DNA of 64,000 nucleotides from Laburnicola sp. R22_1 (lineage: Eukaryota > Ascomycota > Dothideomycetes > Pleosporales > Didymosphaeriaceae). Location of the stretch: NCBI GenBank assembly GCA_014281115.1, contig JACONQ010000020.1, positions 1,612,001 through 1,676,000 of the forward strand, written 5' to 3'. A program made the position numbers and the translations under genes. Positions 22,720-34,700 of the stretch are shown piece after piece. Below the pieces are notes generated by a model. That model made no database searches. It was not told the origin of the DNA and saw only the letters and a program-made list of their open reading frames with translations. Each line of letters starts with the position of its first letter. Positions within the stretch are counted from its first letter, which is position 1.

Positions 22720-23989
22720 CTAGTACTTAGTACACCATCCTTTAGCCTCTATAACGTTATTATAACGCTTAGGCAAAAATAGTATACAATAATCTATAGC
22801 CTCCTATGGAATTAAATCCCACTCCTCTTGTATAGCTCTTTTAAAGGCTTCTACACTCGATTTGCTAGTGCCAAAGCCTAAAGAAGCCCTATTTCTTTTT
22901 CCTAGCCTATCTTTTAATAGACTCCAAACGTTTTCTATAGGATGTAAGTCTAGTAAATAGGGTGGATGCCCAAAAACAAAGACTGTATTCCTAGAAAACC
23001 ACCTTTTCACCTGTAGAGTTCCGTGGATCTTCGAATTATCCTGTTGAAATTTGCAGCCTAGTAATAAATAGTATAAAGAATAAGATTATAAAAATATAAT
23101 ATATATATATATTATATATATTAAAAGAAAAAAGAAAAAAGAAGAAAAAGGAGTACTTTACTTACCTCTTTTTAAAAGAGGTTTTAAGACAGGATTTAAA
23201 CATTCCTGTATATATCTAGTGTTATGAAAGGTCCTAGTTTTAATAGGGTCCCTTAAAAACACTAGTTGAGAACGTTCTCCTATCCAAATACAGCCCCAGA
23301 CTAGGATAGAAATATCTTGCGCTTTCAGTAAATTAGTACTAGCTTAAAAAAATAGATATAAAAAACGTAAAATAGCCTAATTATAGAGAAAACCGGGCTC
23401 TATAATTCTAGAATTTAAAAGAAATTAATAACTTACTAGTTGTTCGGTTTTTGCGCTGTTCAGGCCCAATTTTCGATTTTCCCCTTTTTCTTATATATTC
23501 TTGCCTATTACCATGCCCCCTTTGGATAGTAGACTCGTCAAAAAATATAACGTTAGCAAAGTTATTATTTTCTAGCTCCTTAACTATCTCTTTAGCCCAG
23601 AATTCTCTTCTTTTAGCTCTTTCTTTAGTTAAATAGGCCTTTTTCTTAGAGACGTTAAAAGAATAGTCTTCTCCTTTTAAGACTCTCTGTAACGTCCTCT
23701 TAGTAAAGCCAAGACTATTTTCTTCTAATAGCCTCTTATGTGTCTTCTTAGGGCTTTTAGTTAAATCCCTATTAATAACTCTTTTCTCCCTAGAAGTAAC
23801 CTTAGTTACTCTCCTCTGTTTTACCCCTTTTAATAAGTTATCTCCCTTATTTTTCTTATTAATACGTCTAATAGCAGTCTTAATAGATTGTAGAGGCTTA
23901 TTAAGGGTAGTAGCAATAGTAGAATTAGAAGTATTTGCTTTTTTAAGTAAAGAAACTTAACTTTCGAGTTTTGACAATTTTGGCTCCAT
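22720..23989 (-). pseudogene. Tc1-like transposase of T1, two introns, two stop codons
   Basis: Reading the minus strand gives exons 23989-23437, 23342-23166 and 23057-22720, with introns of 94 and 108 bp. Both introns have GTAAGT donors and AG acceptors, and the frame closes exactly at 355 codons, the usual Tc1 size. An N-terminal helix-turn-helix region is followed by the catalytic triad in VIFFDES, FQQDNSKIH and DLHPIENVW, so DDE is complete with 34-residue-type spacing. Only two nonsense codons are seen, a TAA at codon 11 (probably once Gln) and a TAG after WDLIP. Given how AT-rich the surroundings are, this is little damage. Confidence 0.82.
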
Positions 23990-25926
23990 TCGAGGAAATA
24001 CAAAAGAGAAAATTTACTAGACAAAAGATATTATATTATACTATAATCTTAGCAATAAATCACGTGATTTAATTAACTTTTAAAGTCACGTGATTTTTTA
24101 ATCTTAAATAATTTCTTAATTAAGTTATATAAGTACTCCGAAATTATGCTTACGTACTCTACACTAGGCCTAGAATAGCTAGTAAAACCATTAGCCTAGT
24201 AGCATACTAAATAAAAAAGTCATAACGCCTTAAAAATTGACTTTTTAGAAATACTAAGTTTAGAGATAGATACCTTAAGGACCCTGCTTAGTAAGTACGT
24301 AACTAGTACAGAATATTAATCTCCTATATTTCGTCTTTAAAACCGTATACTTTTTATTTACATAGTATTAAAACTCACTTAGTTATATAACTTTTAAAAA
24401 GATATCTTTTACTAGGCGCTTTTTTTGTGTCACCCTACTATAATACTAGCAGAGTGCAATTATAAAATCTATAATAGGGAACTACTTACTATTATTTAAG
24501 CGTTTAAGAAATAGTAGTTTAAGCTATTAGAAATATAATTACCTATTAACGTTATTACTAACTATTAGGCCCTCTAGTACTTTATAATAACAAAGCGTCT
24601 AAATTAGTAATAAGTAAAATAGGCAGAATTTCTTGCCAAGTTACTTTTAAGATCTACTATTATCTAGGTGCGCAGAGTGCTAAACTAGATGCTTTAATAA
24701 GATAACTTAAAGACCTGCCTATAGGCAATAGTATTACATAATAATAGTATTAGAAATAAATTTTTTTTACGTCTAGAGTTATTTAAGAGATCTTATTAAG
24801 CTATATTATTAGCACTTATACTTATTAAATAATAGTCTACTACTATAGAGCAACTTGCCGTATTTATATAATATATAAGTAAAAAGGACTCTATTAGCAA
24901 AGCTACCTATAAGAATAGGCTATCTTTAACTACTCTAACTACTAAAGCTACTAAAGCTGCACTTCTAGCGCCTCCTAAAGCTACACTATTAGCGCCTATT
25001 AAAGCTACACTACTAGCGCCTATAGTTATACTATTAGTGCTAGACAAAGCTATAGTATCTGCGCCTACTATTATATTACTTAATAGATATATAATAATTA
25101 AGAACGTTAGGGTGGTATATATAGGTAATAAGGATTTATAATTTATTCTTACTACTATTAAGTAAGAATACTAGAGGTTGCTAGACAAAATGCTTTAAAA
25201 GAGCTTTAGACTATAGATAGTAGATCTTAGTATAGTATATAGTTTGCTTTAAGTTAAAAGTAAGGTTTTATATCTCTAATAATAAGTATATCTAAGTCTA
25301 GATTATATATAAAGTCTATAATAATATTATAGTAAAACACACTAGCTGCGAAGAAACTTATAGCTAGACTAATAGATAGTATTACTAGCTAGGTATAACT
25401 GCTATAGTGGCGTGCTATATACACTCTTATCTTATCTATTAGTAAAATAAGTCTTATAGAAAGGGTAAGTATAGGTTGTTATAGCCGCTCCCTATATCTA
25501 AATACTATTAGTAGTCTATCTTAGTAGACTTTATTATAGGACTTTTACCTTATAAAGATAATAGTTATATTTACACTAATATTATAGTAGTAGTAAATTA
25601 ACTAAGTAAGAAAAGGAAGTTTATTACTATATAAGATATTACTATAGAGTTAATAGTATAAGCATTTCTAGAATATATATAGTAAGAGAAGAGATACCTA
25701 TTAGAAATAATTAGTAATTATAGTTATTAGTTTGTCTTATATTTCTAGAAGAGACTTTGCCACTAACTAGGTACGTACCCTTAGCTCTTCACTACTTATT
25801 ACCTAGAGACTAATAGTTAGACTAAGATTACTAACGCGTTTCTTAAGCAATATCTTTGTTTATATATTAATTATTAATAGGATAACTAGACTATCTTTTT
25901 ACCTATAGCTAAAATTATTACTAATA

Positions 25927-27794
25927 ACGTAGTTTACTAGCGAGTGACTCATACTAGTAAGCGCACTACCTTTGCTAAGACCTTACCATCACTAACAATA
26001 CTATTATAATATAACTACCTACTATGTCTTCTAAGCTATCTAATAAATCTCGGTTACTTATTACTATTAGAGCTATTAAATATGATCTAAATCTTATAGA
26101 GCGAGCAGCAGCAGGGCTATATAACGTTAATCGCAGAACGCTTAATTAAAGACGTAACAAAATAACTACACAACGCAATAACCTACCTAAATTAAAGAAT
26201 TTTACTCTCCTTATGGAGCAGGCGCTTGTTAATTATATAATTAAGCTAGACACGCGTGGATTCCCTCCTATAAAGCTTATAATACGCATAATGGCCAATT
26301 TACTACGTTTATAGAGAGGAAAGCTACCTATTAGCATTAATTAGACAGATAGGTTTATTAAGCGTAGACGTAAAGTTAAAATGCGTTAGTCTTAGTTATA
26401 CAATAACTAGAGGGCATAATAGAAAGATTCTAAGGTTATAAACGCGTGGTTTAAGCTTATAGAGGGTATTAAAGTCAAGTACAGCATTATAGATAAGGAT
26501 ACCTATAACTTTAATAAATTAGGCTTCCTAATAGGAGTTATAGGGTCTTAGCTTATAGTTATAGCATTAGAGAGGCGTGCGAAACCTAAATTAATATAGC
26601 TAGGTGACCGCTAGTAGATTACAGTAATCTAGAATATCTGCGCTACTAGATAGGCAATCCCTCCCTTTATTATCTACGCTAGTAAGCGTCACATCTCTAC
26701 CTAGTACAAAGACGCGTTAATTCCTAGCGATTAGGTAATCGCTATTAGCAAGAATAGCTAGACAAATAACAAGCTTAGTATCGCGTGGTAAAAACACTTT
26801 AACGCGCATACAAAGGAACGCGCTAAAGAAACCTATTAGCTACTAGTTATTAATGACTATAAGAGCTATAACTTAATTAAGTTTTAGAATTACTATAAGG
26901 AATATAAGATTATTACTCTCTATATGCTACTATATTTGTCACACCTACTACAGCCGTTAGATATGGGCTATTTCTCCCCACTAAAGAAGGCATATAGTGC
27001 TAAGATCTTAGGCTTGGCGCGTTGGCTAATAACCCACATTATAAAGATTAAGTTCCTCCCAGCCTTTAAAATCGCGTTTTTGAAGGTTTTCTCTGCAGAG
27101 ATAATTAAGAGTGGTTTTCGCGGTGCTGGGCTAGTCCTATTAAATCTAGAGAAGGTGTTGCAGCATCTTAACATTCGCATCTATACATCTAGTCTGCCTA
27201 TTAAAGAGTCTACCACCTAGGAGTCTAAAACACTAAGTAACCTACGCGAATTTAAGGCGCAATTAATACTAGTTTATAAGAGAATTAGAGAATACTTTAA
27301 TTTATTACTAACTTTAACTATGTAGGTACTTAAGAAGCTTAAAAAAGGCGCTCGCTCTAAGTGCAATGCATAGTTAGGTACTAGTGTTAGATAAAAATGC
27401 AGGCCTTCGCAAGATAATTAAGGAGACTATAAGGCGAAAATCGCGTAAAAGGAGGTATATCTAGTATTAGGGATTACTTATAGTAGCAGAGGGATCTTAG
27501 CTAGCCACTCCTAAGGACGCTAGTAGACAGAAGAAGAGTAAATAGTTATTAGATACTAGTCGCGCTACAATAGGGCTATTAACTCAATAGCGTTATGGCA
27601 TCTGTAGGCAATCTAGACATAATGCGCAAACCTACTAGGAAGTTAAAGAGGAAGAATCTAAATTAGATACATTAACTTAGTATATATTTTTAAGTAGTGT
27701 TGCGACGCAGTCTAATAATAAATAAAATGGTTTGGTGGGGTCTTGGCAAAGGTAGCGCTCTTACTAGTGTAGGTTACTCGCTAGTAAACCACGT
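25927..27794 (+). mobile_element. P6, Fot/pogo-type transposon nested in the Gypsy remnant
   Basis: The ends read ACGTAGTTTACTAGCGAG and, from the right, ACGTGGTTTACTAGCGAG, forming a TIR of about 62 bp with RIP-type mismatches (25927-25988 and 27733-27794). TA flanks it at 25925-25926 and 27795-27796. The ACTAG-containing motif recurs at 17-bp spacing (25936 and 25953), followed by the GCCAAGACCCCACCA block also seen in P2, P4 and P7. 1868 bp. Confidence 0.88.
26024..27660 (+). pseudogene. Transposase of P6, strongly decayed
   Basis: It starts at 26024 (MSSKLSNKSRLLITIRAIKY) and reads in one main frame with many stops. Recognisable parts are TYNFNKLGFLIGVIGS near 26500, where NFDE has decayed to NFNK, the third catalytic block HLLQPLDMGYFSPLKKAYS near 26940-27000, GFRGAGLVLLNLEKVLQHL near 27110, and a ruined zinc knuckle near 27595-27640 in which two of the Cys codons are altered. 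It is homologous to the P2/P4/P7 transposases but more distant than those are from each other. Confidence 0.8.
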
Positions 27795-28690
27795 TAGTTA
27801 TATTAGCAAGTTAATAACTATTAACTATTTTTAGTAATAAAAGGTTATATACTACGCAATAGTACTAAGCTAGAGATAGCATCTAACTCTAAACTAGAAC
27901 TATATTTATCTATACCCACTTGCTTAGACTATATTTATGCTAATAAATTTATTAATAAACTTACTTAACTCTATAACTTCTTATATAATAACTTATAATA
28001 GATATAGACTAAGTAGGCTAAGTATATAGATGTAGTGTGCACACCTTCCCTATACTTTAATATTAGTAACTATATTATACTAGATGCTTATAACCTTGTT
28101 ATAAAATAACTAAGCTATAGTCTTAACTTTAAAAATTGTAGGCCTTTCCGCATTATATGCTCTATTAATAATAAGGCCTATAAGTTAGACTTACTAGTAA
28201 AGATAGGTTACTTATATAATATATTTTACCTATAGTTATTACACCTTTATAATAGATAACTAATATATAAATAGAGAATAGATAAGAATATACCTTATCT
28301 AGATAAGGCCACTAATAATAACCTAGATTATAAAGTTAAAGCTATTCTTTCTAGTTACTTAAATAAACGCTATAAGGATTCTTATACTATAAAAGGCCTG
28401 CTACTATAGTATAAAAATACTATAGTATAGTTTTAATAAGTCTATATAGAAACCTTACTATTTTATTATTAATACTACTAAGAAGGTATAAAAGTTCTAT
28501 AAGTTAAACTCTTATAAGCCTACTATACACCCCTAGTTTATAGATCTTACTACCTACTAGAAAATTATATTAGCGCTTATTATTATAAAGTCTCTTTTAT
28601 AACACACAGATTAGTAGATAGATAAGTATAGGTCTAGAGTTAATAAGAAAGGTAGTTCCCTTAAAAAGTTAACGTGCTTACTATTGTGGT

Positions 28691-29269
28691 GGAATAAACT
28701 CCACTACACGGGTCACGTGGTAAGCCGGTGCCCAATCGGCTCTTAAGGATTTAATAGGCGGTTTCTTTCTTCTAATACACACAACTTAATCTATCTTTCT
28801 ACTAAGCCCCGATTAGAACTAGGTTCTTCCACACTATAGTAAACTCTCGCTAATACCGCGTAATAACTCCTATTCTACACTAACCTACTCTACTTAACAA
28901 ACACTTATTCTCTAATAGTTTAGGATATTTTTAGATAGTTCTTAATAGCACGTTAGATAGTTACGTAGCATTAGAAGCCGCTACTTAAAGGGGAGAGAGG
29001 ATAATATTACTAGGCTAGCACTAGTAGGCACTCCTTTAGAACTAGCATCTTAGTAGTTATATATAGTTAGCGCGTAATATATAATTACGCGCTATTATAA
29101 GTATCTTATATTTAAATTAAACTACTTTTATCTTATCTATAACTAGATGCGTAATAGGTAATTAGACCCTTATAGCTTTACTTAGTATATAAGCTTTTTA
29201 AATAAATTTATTATATTATAAAAAGTTAGTCTTAAGTATTTATATAAGAGTATGAAGGGGCGTATTATA
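28691..29269. other. Possible 3' LTR of G1 and adjoining AT-rich DNA
   Basis: Right after the Gypsy coding remnant, at about 28688, a GC-richer block begins TGTGGTGGAATAAACTCCAC and continues with ACGGGTCACGTGGTAAGCCGG. Its place and TG start fit a 3' LTR, but no second copy is in the window, so its end is not defined. Confidence 0.4.
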
Positions 29270-29412
29270 GTGGGTACGGGCGTAAGATTGTCTAAGTATA
29301 GCAGAAGTCTAGATAGTGAATCTACGCTGTGGTAGGACTATAAGCGAGGATTTTAGTCTAGAAATAAGCGAAAACTTAGAATCCTTAGCGAGTTCGAATC
29401 TCGCCCTCTCTC
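29270..29412 (+). tRNA. Degenerate tRNA-Leu-like sequence (candidate pseudogene)
   Basis: A perfect T-arm, GCGAG-TTCGAAT-CTCGC at 29388-29404, contains a good pol III B box. Upstream, GGCGTAAGATTGTCTAAG resembles the D-arm and A box of a class II tRNA-Leu (GGCCGAGTGGTCTAAGG). The long distance between the two would need a variable arm plus an intron. The acceptor stem does not pair convincingly, so this is at best a decayed copy or a tRNA-derived repeat. Confidence 0.3.
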
Positions 29413-30263
29413 CCTCTAGTTTTTAAACACTAAAAAACCAATCTTTGTGAACAAGAAGAAAAGTAGCCTAAATAAGCTAGTATCTCTAATAATTAAGAAA
29501 TTTCTAACTATTTAAGCTAGTCTTAACTAAGTTACTAGATTAAACTTATAGAACAGGAAAGCTACTAGTAAGTACCTCTAATAATTAAGAAATCTTTAAC
29601 TAGTTACTAGTCTTAAGAAGTTATTAAGATTTAAACTTATAGGACGAGAAAGTTAATTAAGGCATATTACTATCTTCTAATTTAGGAAAAACTTTGTTAA
29701 AAATTTCAATTCACGCTTTAGACAAACAATAGGCCACTAGTGTTAGTTTTTTCTTAACCCCCTTTAAAGGGCTTTTTTACTAGGGGAAAGTGCCTCTTAT
29801 CTGCCTATACGATTTGCCTGTGACTATATTTATTTTACAGAAAATTTAGAAGTAATAGAAATATTAATAATAATAAGAGTATAAAGACTAAATTTCTTTA
29901 TATAGTGTTATTTTATCTACCTAGAAGTAGAATAATAAAGCCTTTTATCTTAAATAACATAATAAAATAAGTAAAGCCTTCTACTTAGTAATTAAAAAAA
30001 GGCATAAAAAGGTAATAATAAAAAAGAAACTTCTTTATAAATTTTTTTAAAAATATTAGTTAAACTACTTATAAACTAGTAGTTACCTAAGCGTAAACTA
30101 GTGTAGTAAACTATCTTAAATTCTAAGGCTTAAAGTAAGCCTTAATAAAGAGAAAAATAGTTATTAAAGGTATTTTTACTATATTTTACTATAACTTACT
30201 ATACTATATTCTAACTCTTAATTTTATAAGTTAAAGATTTTTTAGTAATTTTCTAAACTACTA
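29413..30263. other. AT-rich spacer before P7
   Basis: No gene is seen. The stretch contains copy 4 of the dispersed roughly 100-bp repeat; the rest is AT-rich with stops in all frames. Confidence 0.6.
29915..30019 (+). repeat. Dispersed ~100-bp AT-rich repeat, copy 4
   Basis: ATCTACCTAGAAGTAGAATA, then TTTTATCTTAAATAACATAA, then TACTTAGTAATTAAAAAAAG, then AAAAAGGTAAT, in the same order as the copies at 14.6-15.1 kb. Confidence 0.75.
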
Positions 30264-31244
30264 ATGTACTCTATAACTAAGCGACTTACCTAACTAAGCG
30301 ACTTACTTTTGCCAAGACCCTACTAAAATATACTACTATTAATAGTACAACGCGATGCCTTAACAACACAACAAACTACTAGCGTTAAACGAAGCTTGTA
30401 TACAGCTTACGATTTAGGCTATTAAATAAGACGCGTTACTTTTATAAAGACGCGCTGTCGCCATCTATAATATTCCTTAAAAGACTCTTAGCTAACAACG
30501 TGCTAGAATTGCCTTCTAACGCGACTACCCATCCAATATAATAAAGCTTACTATAAGAGAGAAGCAGGCGATTATATAGTATGTACTCGACCTAGACTCG
30601 CGAGAATTCCTGCTACGGCTTACTGCTGTGGAGGATATGGCCAATTCTTTGCTAGCTAAGCGGCATCGCGACCCTGTGGGCTATAACTAGGCTCCAAACT
30701 TTGTTAAGCGCCAGCCAGAGCTTAAAGTTAAGTTTAATCGAAAGTACGACTATAAGAGAGCTCTCTAGGAGGATCCTAAGGTGATACGAGGCTGGTTCTG
30801 GCTTGTGGAGAATATGAAGGCTAAGTATAGTATCCTAGATAAGGACACCTACAATTTCGACAAGTCTGGCTTTATAATAGGCATAATATTAACTAGAGTA
30901 GTAGTTATAGGCTCTAAGCGTCAAGGACGGCCAAAGCAGGTGCAGTAGGGCAATAGGGAGTGGACAACAGTTATCCAAGGCATTAACGCGATAGGGTGGT
31001 GGATCCCACCCTTTATTATCTTTAGGGGCAAGCACTACCTCTCCGCCTAGTATAAGGAGAAGGATCTACCTTATAATTAGGGTTATTGTAGTCTCTAAGA
31101 ACGGCTAGATAATAAATAAGCTTAGTCTATAATGGCTAAAGCACTTTAATAAGCATACAAAGAGGCGTACTACTAGTAGAGCACGTTTGCTTATTATTAA
31201 TGGCCACAAAAGTTATAACTCGCTTAAATTCCAGAATTACTGTA

Positions 31245-31460
31245 TGTCTGCACTCTCTTGTCTTCCAAGTCTACAAGAACTGTTGTTAGATAGAACAAGC
31301 GTGTTGAGGTCGGATCTGCATAATCGTGCAGGGACCACCGTGCTTGGCGCACAAGGCGCGACATTAGAGCCAGCCGAACATAGGGGTGACACAACACAGA
31401 ATACAGACACCAGATACCGAAGACAGAGACCAGTTTTTCCTTGCTACCTGTGAACCGACA
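31245..31460 (+). repeat. 5' LTR of C2
   Basis: 216 bp. I see three differences from the 3' LTR, all transitions. The 5-bp duplication CTGTA precedes it. Confidence 0.93.
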
Positions 31461-31766
31461 CTGATCAGTAGTTACCCTCACAGTCGATGCTATAAGATAA
31501 CTACAGACAGCAAGGCGAACTAGAAGAGACACGACGAGGGGTATAGCGATACCCTAAACCGTGTGCTAACGAGACCCTAAGCGTTTACCTGGGTCTCCGC
31601 GTCCATTACGCCTTCGCCAGAACTCGCGCGTCGTAGCCCACTACTGAGCAACAAGGACTCTAAGCGTTTACCTGAGTCCCTGTCCATCACGCTCTACAGT
31701 ACCCGCCGCTGACGGTACTATCAACCTGCGTCCCACGCTTTCGAAGAGACGCCCCACGAAATCACA

Positions 31767-34700
31767 ATGCCTTTCACCAACCACCTCACGAAGGAAGAAC
31801 AGGCGCTCATTGACGAGGACAGCTGGGGCCAGCCCCTAGATGTTGACAAGAATACGGACATCAAGACAATCGACACAAAGAGAGTTAACACATACATCCT
31901 CTTCTACTACCGAATCTTCCGAGATAAAGGATGGGAGGACTATGAGCTCTGGGACAAGATAACTATTATCTTTGAAGGATGGCCAAAAGAACTATTTAAC
32001 AAAGGCGATAAAGCTCTTGTTACTAAATGGAGAGACTACCTGCGCCAGCAAGGCGTCTTCGTAGCTAAGGACGGCAAATCGATTGCCTACAACATAGCGG
32101 AAGCGCTGCAGGGCGACTATCACGAATAGACTAATAAAGAGGTCACTCACCAGCTCAAAATAAGCAAGAAGTTTAACTCACGCTTTAATCCAAATCATGC
32201 GCCTCTATACAATACACCTTTGTTACGATAATCCTCTTAACAACCCTCTGCCCACCTTACTTCCCCTCAACTAGCTCCAACAGCACGCACCGTCTACCCA
32301 CCCATACCTCCACCACAACAGCAGCCCACTCCATACCTGCCTCCTTGGCAACAGCACAACGCGCATCTATCCCCTACACAGCAGCCGAACCTGTACAATA
32401 CGTACAAACCTCTACAGCGCGAAAGCCCTACAGACGCCACGCGTCTTGACAACACACATAGGCTTATTACAGACCTCTGCAAGCTGTACGACAATAAGAA
32501 GCGCTTTGGAGGTGGGCTATACGACGTATTTGACACCAAATTCATGATCTTTCGCGATAATTGCAGCAAGATTGGACTACCTGAGCGGCACTGGGATCGA
32601 GCCTTCTCTATCATGCTGAAAGACAGAGCGTCCAGTTACTACTATGACCGCCTCGCTGGCCAGAGCTATGACCTTGAGACGATGATAGGTATGATGAAAA
32701 GCCATTTCCACACTGAGGAGAATCGTCAACTGTACCTCAGCGAGTGGAGAACGACTACGCTGGCGCGTACAATCAGCGCCCACCCTAACAAGTCTCATCT
32801 TGAAGCCCTTCAATTGCTCATTGACAAGCTCCAGAAGCTTCAACGTGGGTTAGGCCATAACTACTAAGGTGACAACGTACTGCGCGAACAACTACTCAAC
32901 GCGTGCAGCGGTATTGAAGACTGTAACCTTGCCCTCTTTGCCCCAGCGCCTACTTTTGAAGGCCTCTGCTCTACTCTACGCTCATCTATTAGCGCTGCTA
33001 CCCACTCGCGCGAGGCGCGTAATCCAAACCCAACGCAATACACCGCTGACGGCGAGTACCAGAACAAATACAACCTCCAACACCCCTACAAGGATGACTT
33101 TAACAACAACACAGAGGGCTATAAGCAGTACTAGACTAATAGGACCTACGGAGGTCGAGGCTCATAGAGAGGTCAAGGAAATAGATCGCAAGGATTCTCG
33201 TCGCGTTTCTCGCCGCAAGACGTTAACAGCCGAGGACTCTATCAAGGCAACTCTCGAGGACCACCTTTTCAACGGCCACTGCCACCTAAGCAACAGCAAT
33301 CTCAGAAGAAATGCTTCATCTGCAGTAAGCCTAGCTGCTAGTCAACAAAGCACTCTGGGGACGAGCGCAAGCAATCCTACAATAGGTTTCGCCAGACAGC
33401 ATTAGCCTACTCACACAACGCACAACCCAACGTCGCTAACTTTCACGCTTTCCTGACCGAGTACGAAGGTCTCAAAATCAACAACAAGGCCCAGCAGATG
33501 CTCGCTGAGATGACAATTGAGGGAGACCAGTTCGTCACTGAGTTATCTGGTACAATTGACGGCAACCAGACGATTGCCTATCTGAACAACCAGGCTGTAT
33601 ACCACGCGACTACCCGAATTGACGCGTTCAGAGCTGTCGATGACGCGCCCGCCACTGTATTTACGTTCGAGGATCAATACAATGAGAAAGTCTTCCAGGG
33701 CATCATGCCTAACACAGGAGCCTTAGGCGTCTCAACAGCTGGAGAACTACAAGCAACTGCTCTATAGGCAGCTACAAATTTGCAAATGGATACCTTAATA
33801 GCTGGGCAGCACCAAATCCGCTTTGGCAGAGGCCAGGCAATTACATCCATAGGCACCCTACACGTCAACACGGCAATTGGTGATGTCACGTTCCACGTAC
33901 TACCTACCAATACGCCATTCTTGCTCTGTCTGGCCGACATGGATAGACTAGGCGTCAAATACGACAACCTGCGCAACGTACTGATTCAGGGCAACCAGCT
34001 ACACCCAGTTGTACGTAAATGGGGCCACCCATGGCTCCTCATCAATCAACCTGAGCGCACCGCAGCCGCCAGCTGCCACCTTACAGAGACTGAGCTACGC
34101 CAGCTACACTGACGATTTGGCCACCCATCAGCTTGTCGGCTCTACAACTTGCTCATCCGCGCTGGCTATGACAACGTCCACAAAGAGCTTATTGACAAGC
34201 TCGTTAAGTACTGTTAACAGTGCCAACTGAACTAGAAAGCACCCGGACGCTTTAAATTCAAGCTTAAGGAACCAGACCTAGACTTTAACTGCAAGGTAAT
34301 TGTTGACGTTATGTACCTAAATGGCAAGCCTGTCCTACACGTAGTTGATAACGCGACTGCCTTTTAAGCTGCTCGCTTTCTTAAAGATGTATTAGCCGCA
34401 AGCACCTGGGACGCTCTACGGCATTGCTGGATAGATACCTACGTTGGACCGCCTGAGTACCTTGTCCATGACGCCGGCAGGAACTTTATTTCTACTGAGT
34501 TCAAGCAATTTGCCAAGTCACTGTCGATTGACGTCAAAGAAGTACCTGTGGAAGCTCATAACAGCGTAGGCAAGGTGGAGCGGTACCATGCTCCATTACG
34601 ACGCGCTTTTGAGACTATCCAAGTTGACTTACCTACAACAATAGACAAGCGGCTCATCTTGCAAATGGCTGTTAAAGCTGTTAACGACACTGCGGGTCCC

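Larger units (their letters stand above)
17171..24440 (-). mobile_element. T1, Tc1-like transposon, split by Copia element C1
   Basis: The ends read CAGTAGGGTGACACAAAAAA, with a TIR of about 105 bp (right copy about 24334-24440). The left TIR is split: CAGT at 17171-17174, then C1, then the rest from 22330 to about 22432. TA flanks the whole at 17169-17170 and 24441-24442. The right terminal G has become A. Without C1 and its 5-bp duplication the element is about 2.1 kb. It shows no 17-bp doubled motif, unlike the pogo-type elements, and its transposase is of a different family. Confidence 0.9.
24443..28690 (+). mobile_element. G1, Ty3/Gypsy retrotransposon remnant, split by P6
   Basis: A degenerate plus-strand pol. 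It opens with an RNase H-like block (LAECNYKIYNRELLTII..YFITTKRLN near 24450-24610) and continues into an integrase core with ISVDFI-like, IISNYSYQFV and ETNSQTKITNAFLKQYL blocks (25500-25900). After P6 it resumes with the integrase C-terminus and a chromodomain-like tail (KAYKLDLLVKIG, then KAILSSYLNKRYKD near 28160-28560). Reverse transcriptase and the 5' LTR were not found. T1 lies immediately upstream and ends at 24440. Many stops make it non-functional. Confidence 0.72.
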
